Assembly: GCA_009703545.1 (NCBI GenBank)
Contig: WLFX01000060.1
Location: 1-6,283, forward strand
Direction of reading: 5' to 3'
DNA length: 6,283 nucleotides
From: Actinomycetota bacterium
Lineage (GTDB): Bacteria; Actinomycetota; Actinomycetes; Actinomycetales; Microbacteriaceae
The notes under the pieces were generated by a model that did not search any database, had not been told where the DNA came from, and saw only the letters and a program-made list of their open reading frames with translations. Below are positions 5,268 to 6,283 of the stretch, in pieces (within the stretch, counting starts at the first letter, position 1; the number at the start of each line of letters is the position of its first letter). The position numbers and the translations under genes are program-made.

Positions 5268-6283
5268 GTGAGCTTCCCTGTAACGGACCCAGGCCTGCCG
5301 GCGCTGAGCGGTGTCAATCTCAGCAGGCGCGCTCTGGTCCTCGGTGGTCTGGCCCTCGGCACGACTTTCGTCTTGGCGGCCTGCGCAACTGCAAAACAAT
5401 CAGCACCGGTGACCGGCGGCGCTGGTAACGGCGCTATCACGGGAGACGTCCCGGAACGTCCGGCCTCGTTTCTTCGCACCTCGTGGTCAACGGACCCGTT
5501 TGCTGAGGGCTCCTACTCGTTCCTTGCCCCGAGCGCCGTGGGGACGGATGCGCGAACTCTGCTTGCCGCCCCCGTGGGCCCACTGCACTTCGCCGGCGAA
5601 GGCACATCATCCAGCGCTCCCGCAACCACGCATGGTGCTCTGGAGAGCGGGCGTCGCGCGGCGGCGGAGCTTGCCAACATCCCGGGCACAGTGCTGGTGA
5701 TCGGCGCCGGATTCGCTGGCCTTGCTGCGGCGCGCGCCCTCGTCGATGCTGGGCGCGACGTCATCGTGCTGGAGGCTCGCGACCGCACCGGTGGCCGAGC
5801 CCACACCGTGCCTTTCGGGGGAGCGGTGGCTGACCTCGGGCCGTCGTGGATTCACGGGGTCACCGACAATCCGATGGTGCAACTGGCAACGGAGGCCGGA
5901 GTCGAGACGATTGCTTTCGACTACGACAACGAGATTGGTGGCAGCGCGAAAGCAATGGCGTTTTTCGACGAGTTGACGGATAGGGCGTTGGACGCTGGTA
6001 ATGCCGAGGCTCGCCCTCTCTCAGAGCTATTGCCCGACAGACTCACCGTCGCTCAACAGTGGGTGCTCTCGGTGGAGGTGAGCGGTGAATATGGCGAAGA
6101 CCCGTCAGAACTCGCGATTGCCGCTCTCGACGAAGGCAAGGCGATACGGGGCGGGGACACCCTTCTCGACAAGGGCTACGGGGCGATCACTGATCATCTG
6201 GCTGACGGGCTAGATATCCGACTGGAGTGGGTGGTTTCTGAAATTGAGTACGGCAACGGCGGTGTCACCGTGTACTCCGCCGA
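5268..6283 (+). CDS. Flavin amine oxidase with Tat/lipoprotein signal and an apparently permuted FAD-binding segment (3'-truncated by window edge)
   Basis: The frame is open from after a TAG at 5205 to the window end. GTG 5268 is the likely start, giving 338 residues here. Residues 18-39 (LSRRALVLGG then FVLAAC) form a twin-arginine signal with a lipobox ending at Cys39, so I predict an exported lipoprotein. Residues 73-134 (WSTDPFAEGSYSFLAPS, HFAGEGTS, HGALESGRRAAAEL) match the segment that normally ends flavin monoamine oxidases and contacts FAD. Only after it comes the usual N-terminal Rossmann motif GAGFAG (146-151), with Glu169 and the RTGGR motif (173-177). The substrate-side region follows and runs off the window. 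The family oxidises amines to aldehydes with release of ammonia and H2O2; the substrate is unknown. It could be a true circular permutant, a partial internal duplication, or a fusion of tandem copies. The unbroken frame argues against a pseudogene. Confidence 0.8.
   Translation, partial: MSFPVTDPGLPALSGVNLSRRALVLGGLALGTTFVLAACATAKQSAPVTGGAGNGAITGDVPERPASFLRTSWSTDPFAEGSYSFLAPSAVGTDARTLLAAPVGPLHFAGEGTSSSAPATTHGALESGRRAAAELANIPGTVLVIGAGFAGLAAARALVDAGRDVIVLEARDRTGGRAHTVPFGGAVADLGPSWIHGVTDNPMVQLATEAGVETIAFDYDNEIGGSAKAMAFFDELTDRALDAGNAEARPLSELLPDRLTVAQQWVLSVEVSGEYGEDPSELAIAALDEGKAIRGGDTLLDKGYGAITDHLADGLDIRLEWVVSEIEYGNGGVTVYSA

Noticed and set aside
5513..5806. Minus-strand open frame opposite the amine oxidase
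   Set aside because: Low-complexity Ala/Arg/Pro/Ser-rich composition opposite a clear flavoprotein frame; a shadow of GC-rich coding DNA.

Overview
The window looks like actinobacterial chromosome. GC is moderate to high and coding is tight. Start regions often lack a Shine-Dalgarno sequence, and the last protein has a Tat-type lipoprotein signal. The style suggests Microbacteriaceae or a relative, but that assignment is an inference. No tRNA, rRNA, CRISPR array or insertion sequence was seen.

Layout: (1) 1-317, +, the C-terminal end of a YtcJ-like metal-dependent amidohydrolase that enters from the left edge. (2) 318-441, a convergent gap with a perfect 12-bp stem hairpin, probably a two-way terminator. 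(3) 442-1884, -, an NCS1-family (cytosine-permease-like) transporter. (4) 1885-2053, a 169-bp control region with a promoter and clustered operator half-sites. (5) 2054-2992, -, a LysR-type regulator. (6) 2993-3063, a 71-bp divergent control region. (7) 3064-4389, +, a histidinol-dehydrogenase-family enzyme, probably a catabolic paralogue. (8) 4389-5192, +, a nitrilase-superfamily amidase that overlaps the preceding stop codon by one base. (9) 5268-6283, +, a flavin amine oxidase that runs off the right edge. Its N-terminus carries the segment normally found at the C-terminus of this fold.

The genes read as a small nitrogen-compound uptake and catabolism module. The NCS1 carrier would import a nucleobase-like, hydantoin-like or other N-heterocyclic compound. 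The HisD-type enzyme would oxidise an alcohol to a carboxylate with NAD+. The nitrilase-type and YtcJ-type hydrolases would cleave C-N bonds. The amine oxidase may act on an amine at the cell surface. The actual substrate cannot be read from the sequence.

The best-supported new observation is regulatory. The same interrupted palindrome, CATAGG-N5-CCTATG, occurs just upstream of two predicted promoters that point away from the LysR gene, one for the permease and one for the hisD-like/nitrilase pair. In both cases its centre lies exactly 54 bp upstream of the first base of the -10 hexamer, and both promoters have a 17-bp spacer. This predicts one LysR regulon with activator-type geometry. The hisD-side site also covers the regulator's own start codon. 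The second notable observation is the apparently permuted amine oxidase.
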